This document shows positions 62,259 through 64,000 of a DNA stretch of 64,000 nt, piece after piece. The notes below the pieces were generated by a model, which ran no database searches, had not been told where the DNA came from, and saw nothing but the letters and a program-made list of their open reading frames with translations. How positions within the stretch are numbered: the first letter of the stretch is position 1; every line of letters starts with the position of its first letter. Location of the stretch: the NCBI RefSeq assembly GCF_025384765.1, contig NZ_VHLL01000004.1, positions 147,570 to 211,569 of the forward strand, written 5' to 3'. Origin of the DNA: Methanoculleus formosensis (GTDB lineage: Archaea; Halobacteriota; Methanomicrobia; Methanomicrobiales; Methanoculleaceae). The translations under genes were made by a program, and so were the position numbers.

Positions 62259-63212
62259 ATGAAGCTGCTCTTCGAACTCTCCGGCGAGCACCCCGACCTC
62301 CCCGCCATGGAACTGGAGTGCGTGGGAACCGTCCTCGACCGCGGGACCCAGGTCGCGGTCGCCGAGTGCCCCAACCCCCTGGCCGCCGGGCGACTTGCCC
62401 TGACGCACGTGGTGATGGAGTACCTCGGGGAGTGCGAACCCACGCGGGCGGCGTTTACGGATCTCCTCCGCGACCTCGCGATCACGACCGAAAAACCGTT
62501 CGTCGGCCGGGGGAAGATGATCCAGGGCGCCCGGATGGATATCGAGCGGCTCGACCTGGAGCGGCTGATCGGGAGCCTGATTGCCGGCCCGGTATCGCTC
62601 CGCGACCCGGTCGAAGAGTACCGCGCCGTCGTCTCGGATGACCGCTGCTACTTCGGCCGCGTCATCCTGAAGATCGACCGGGGCGGGTTCGAGGCGCGAA
62701 ACCCCATGCGCCGGCCGTTCTTCCACCCCGGCGTGATGATGCCCCGGATGGGCCGGGCGCTCGTGAACATCTCCCTGGTTGCGCCCGGGGAATGGGTCTA
62801 TGACCCCTTCTGCGGCACCGGCGGGATCCTCCTCGAAGCCCGGGAGATCGGCGTCCGGGTGCTCGGGAGCGACTTCGACCCCGCGATGGTCGACGGCTAC
62901 CGACAGAACCTCCCGGGCTCGGAGGTGATGACCGCCGACGCTACGATGGTTCCCATCTGCGACGGAGCGCTCGATGCGGTCGTGACCGATCTGCCCTACG
63001 GCCAGTCAGTCAGGATCCACGGCGAGAGCATGGACCGGCTCTACGACGGATCGCTTGCGGAGATCCGGCGTGTCCTCCGGCCGGGGCGGCGCGCGGTCGT
63101 CGTCACGCACCGCGATATCAAGGGGATCGCCGCCCGCCACTTCACCGTCCTGCAGGAGCACGAGCAGCGGGTGCACAAGAGCCTGACCCGCCGGATACTG
63201 GTGCTCGGGTGA
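62259..63212 (+). CDS. tRNA (guanine10-N2)-dimethyltransferase, archaeal Trm-G10 type
   Basis: A 317-residue methyltransferase. The N-terminal 130 residues are a THUMP-like RNA-binding part. The Rossmann domain has the SAM motif D-P-F-C-G-T-G-G at 182-189 and the catalytic D-L-P-Y at 244-247, an N2-methyltransferase signature. A preceding segment, P-M-R-R-P-F-F-H-P-G-V-M-M-P near 148-161, is highly characteristic of the archaeal Trm-G10 enzyme. It dimethylates G10 in many tRNAs. The start ATG 62259 is chosen because the fold begins there; the longer in-frame reading over the repeat is not credible. Confidence 0.92.
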   Translation: MKLLFELSGEHPDLPAMELECVGTVLDRGTQVAVAECPNPLAAGRLALTHVVMEYLGECEPTRAAFTDLLRDLAITTEKPFVGRGKMIQGARMDIERLDLERLIGSLIAGPVSLRDPVEEYRAVVSDDRCYFGRVILKIDRGGFEARNPMRRPFFHPGVMMPRMGRALVNISLVAPGEWVYDPFCGTGGILLEAREIGVRVLGSDFDPAMVDGYRQNLPGSEVMTADATMVPICDGALDAVVTDLPYGQSVRIHGESMDRLYDGSLAEIRRVLRPGRRAVVVTHRDIKGIAARHFTVLQEHEQRVHKSLTRRILVLG

Positions 63213-63249
63213 CGCCTTAAACGCGGATTCAGCAGCACCGGGCACCGGC

Positions 63250-63336
63250 ATTCGCGGCTTCGCGTTCTTCGCGTGAGACCGTATTGTTGCCCATTCCGGT
63301 TAGCTCACGCGAAGCCGCGAAGGACGCGAAGTGAGA
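63250..63336. repeat. CGCGAAG hairpin repeat, copy 3
   Basis: The left arm TTCGCGGCTTCGCGTTCTTCGCGTGAG (63250-63279) and right arm CTCACGCGAAGCCGCGAAGGACGCGAAG (63304-63332) form a near-perfect hairpin. The loop (CCGTATTGTTGCCCATTCCGG) differs from copies 1 and 2 over most of its length but keeps GTATT. It lies between the methyltransferase gene and the small membrane protein. Confidence 0.75.
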
Positions 63337-63476
63337 CTGTCGGAACGACAAGAGCATGAGCACCGAGAGGTGCGAAGAACGATCGGTGGTTTGATCTCCC
63401 GGGAACTTCCTCAAGATCGTTAGCGAGGTACTGATGCCGACCCCGGTTTTATGAGGTCGCCCGTCAAGGGTTAGAT
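63337..63476. other. Spacer before the small membrane/zinc-ribbon gene
   Basis: About 140 nt. Contains no repeat arm beyond the previous feature and no credible gene. ATG 63475 is followed by an early TAA, which favours GTG 63477 as the start of the next gene. Confidence 0.4.
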
Positions 63477-63845
63477 GTGGGAGTAAATCTTAAGCGATAC
63501 GGCCTGTATCTCATCCGGTGGCAGCTCTCGACGCCGATCCTCGCCGGCGTGCTCTACTGGCTCGCGGGCCTCGGGGCGCTCGCCGCCACCGTCGTCGCGA
63601 ACCTCATCGGCGGCCTCATCTTCTTCTGGGTCGACCGGTTCATCTTCACCTCCGAGACGCTCGCCGCCCAGTGGGAGGTCAAAGAGGAAGTCCGGTGCGT
63701 GGACTGCAGGAAGGTCGCCCGGGGCTACCGCCTGGTCCGGGCAGAGAACTACGACAAATCGAACGATCCGGCGCCCGAGTTCCGGTGCGAGGCGTGCTCG
63801 AAGAAGAAGTCGGAGGAGCTCAAGAAACGGGGTGTGAAGCACTGA
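63477..63845 (+). CDS. Small membrane protein with C-terminal zinc ribbon
   Basis: A 122-residue protein. Two hydrophobic segments (about 18-35 and 36-55) include L-A-G-L-G-A-L-A-A-T-V-V-A-N-L-I-G-G-L-I-F-F-W and end in D-R-F-I-F, a shape somewhat like GtrA-type flippase proteins. The soluble C terminus carries cysteines in C-V-D-C (about 74-77) and C-E-A-C (about 105-108), so a zinc ribbon is likely, and a lysine-rich tail. GTG 63477 is the start, because the ATG two bases earlier leads to a stop. Function unknown. A poly-T stretch at 63907-63914 ends the transcript. Confidence 0.75.
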   Translation: MGVNLKRYGLYLIRWQLSTPILAGVLYWLAGLGALAATVVANLIGGLIFFWVDRFIFTSETLAAQWEVKEEVRCVDCRKVARGYRLVRAENYDKSNDPAPEFRCEACSKKKSEELKKRGVKH

Positions 63846-63906
63846 AGGAGGGAACCCCAGAGGAGTCAGCACGATCTGATAAGATGGTGCTGAGGGTTCA
63901 TGCGCC

Positions 63907-63914
63907 TTTTTTTT
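63907..63914 (+). terminator. Poly-T terminator
   Basis: A run of eight T residues about 60 nt downstream of the small membrane protein gene, preceded by GC-rich sequence. Archaeal RNA polymerase ends transcription at such T runs. Confidence 0.6.
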
Positions 63915-63940
63915 GGTCGTGTCTGCCCGTGTACGGGTTT

Positions 63941-64000
63941 CCCGTGGATATCGCGTCTGGGGGAGGGGCTGACGGGGAGGGGGGAGTACTCCCCCCTCCC
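63941..64000 (-). repeat. MITE-like GC-rich repeat, partial copy D (cut by window end)
   Basis: CCCGTGGATATCGCGTCTGG followed by GGGAGGGGCTGACGGGGAGG and the start of the GGGGGGAGTACTCCCCCC stem is the right end of the element in reverse orientation. The window ends within it. The end motif GTGGATATCGCG is slightly degenerate compared with GTGGGGATATCGCC. Confidence 0.75.

Noticed and set aside
25921..63340. Repeated CGCGAAG units as a CRISPR array
   Set aside because: Units are clustered as inverted arms with short or conserved loops, not regularly spaced direct repeats with unique spacers, and no cas genes are present; the Cas4-like domain belongs to a helicase fusion.

Overview
The window looks like a chromosome segment of a GC-rich methanogenic archaeon of the Methanomicrobiales, most likely a Methanoculleus relative. 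Supporting this are a methanopterin-biosynthesis gene (mptG), a fused fae-hps gene, a deoxyadenosine deaminase/nucleoside phosphorylase pair, a tRNA-Trp whose intron is a box C/D guide RNA, archaeal TATA boxes placed for leaderless or near-leaderless transcripts, and a bacterial-type grpE-dnaK-dnaJ set as found in this order. The genus is an inference; no rRNA is present.

Region 1 (about 85-17,000) is a defence island, visibly richer in A+T than its surroundings. It reads vsr, drmE, drmA, drmB, drmC and a nuclease-helicase (PD-(D/E)XK plus DUF2075) on the plus strand. Converging on these from the minus strand are a 1393-residue Cas4-like nuclease/Upf1-like helicase fusion and a cytosine-5 DNA methyltransferase (drmMII). 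This is a class 2 DISARM system with three genes beyond the canonical set: a mismatch-repair partner for the methylase and two additional nuclease-helicases. The drmE N terminus appears frameshifted.

Region 2 (17,400-28,040) is GC-rich. It holds two overlapping P-loop ATPase genes behind a TATA box inside twin palindromes, tRNA-Ala(GGC), nicotinate phosphoribosyltransferase, the purine-nucleoside salvage pair, an acyl-CoA synthetase, intron-containing tRNA-Trp(CCA), a DUF421 membrane protein and fae-hps.

Region 3 (28,040-35,350) is a patchwork of envelope and accessory genes: two lipoproteins (one a metallophosphoesterase), two membrane PH-domain proteins, an orphan MntA-type nucleotidyltransferase followed by a possible HepT stub, and an A+T-rich pair made of a 59-residue protein and a NucS-like nuclease.

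Region 4 (35,640-51,000) carries mptG with a DUF2148 ferredoxin-domain gene, msrA, a surface-sugar cluster (FAD oxidoreductase, two glycosyltransferases, hotdog thioesterase), a two-domain flavodoxin-like protein, a tandem pair of flavodoxin-ferredoxin fusions (one frameshifted), a sodium/solute symporter with its 35-residue accessory protein, and the overlapping operon cimA-ilvB-ilvN for isoleucine/valine synthesis.

Region 5 (51,050-55,960) is an array of four DUF4013 membrane-protein paralogues, a nonsense-interrupted relative and a zinc-ribbon TM2 protein. Region 6 (56,000-64,000) has a GNAT acetyltransferase, purH, grpE-dnaK-dnaJ, a tRNA G10 methyltransferase and a small membrane/zinc-ribbon protein. 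Two dispersed non-coding repeat families run through the GC-rich part. One is a MITE-like element of about 160 bp with near-perfect terminal inverted repeats (four copies, some partial). The other is an element of about 85 bp built of CGCGAAG arms (three loci). I saw no CRISPR array, transposase or integrase.
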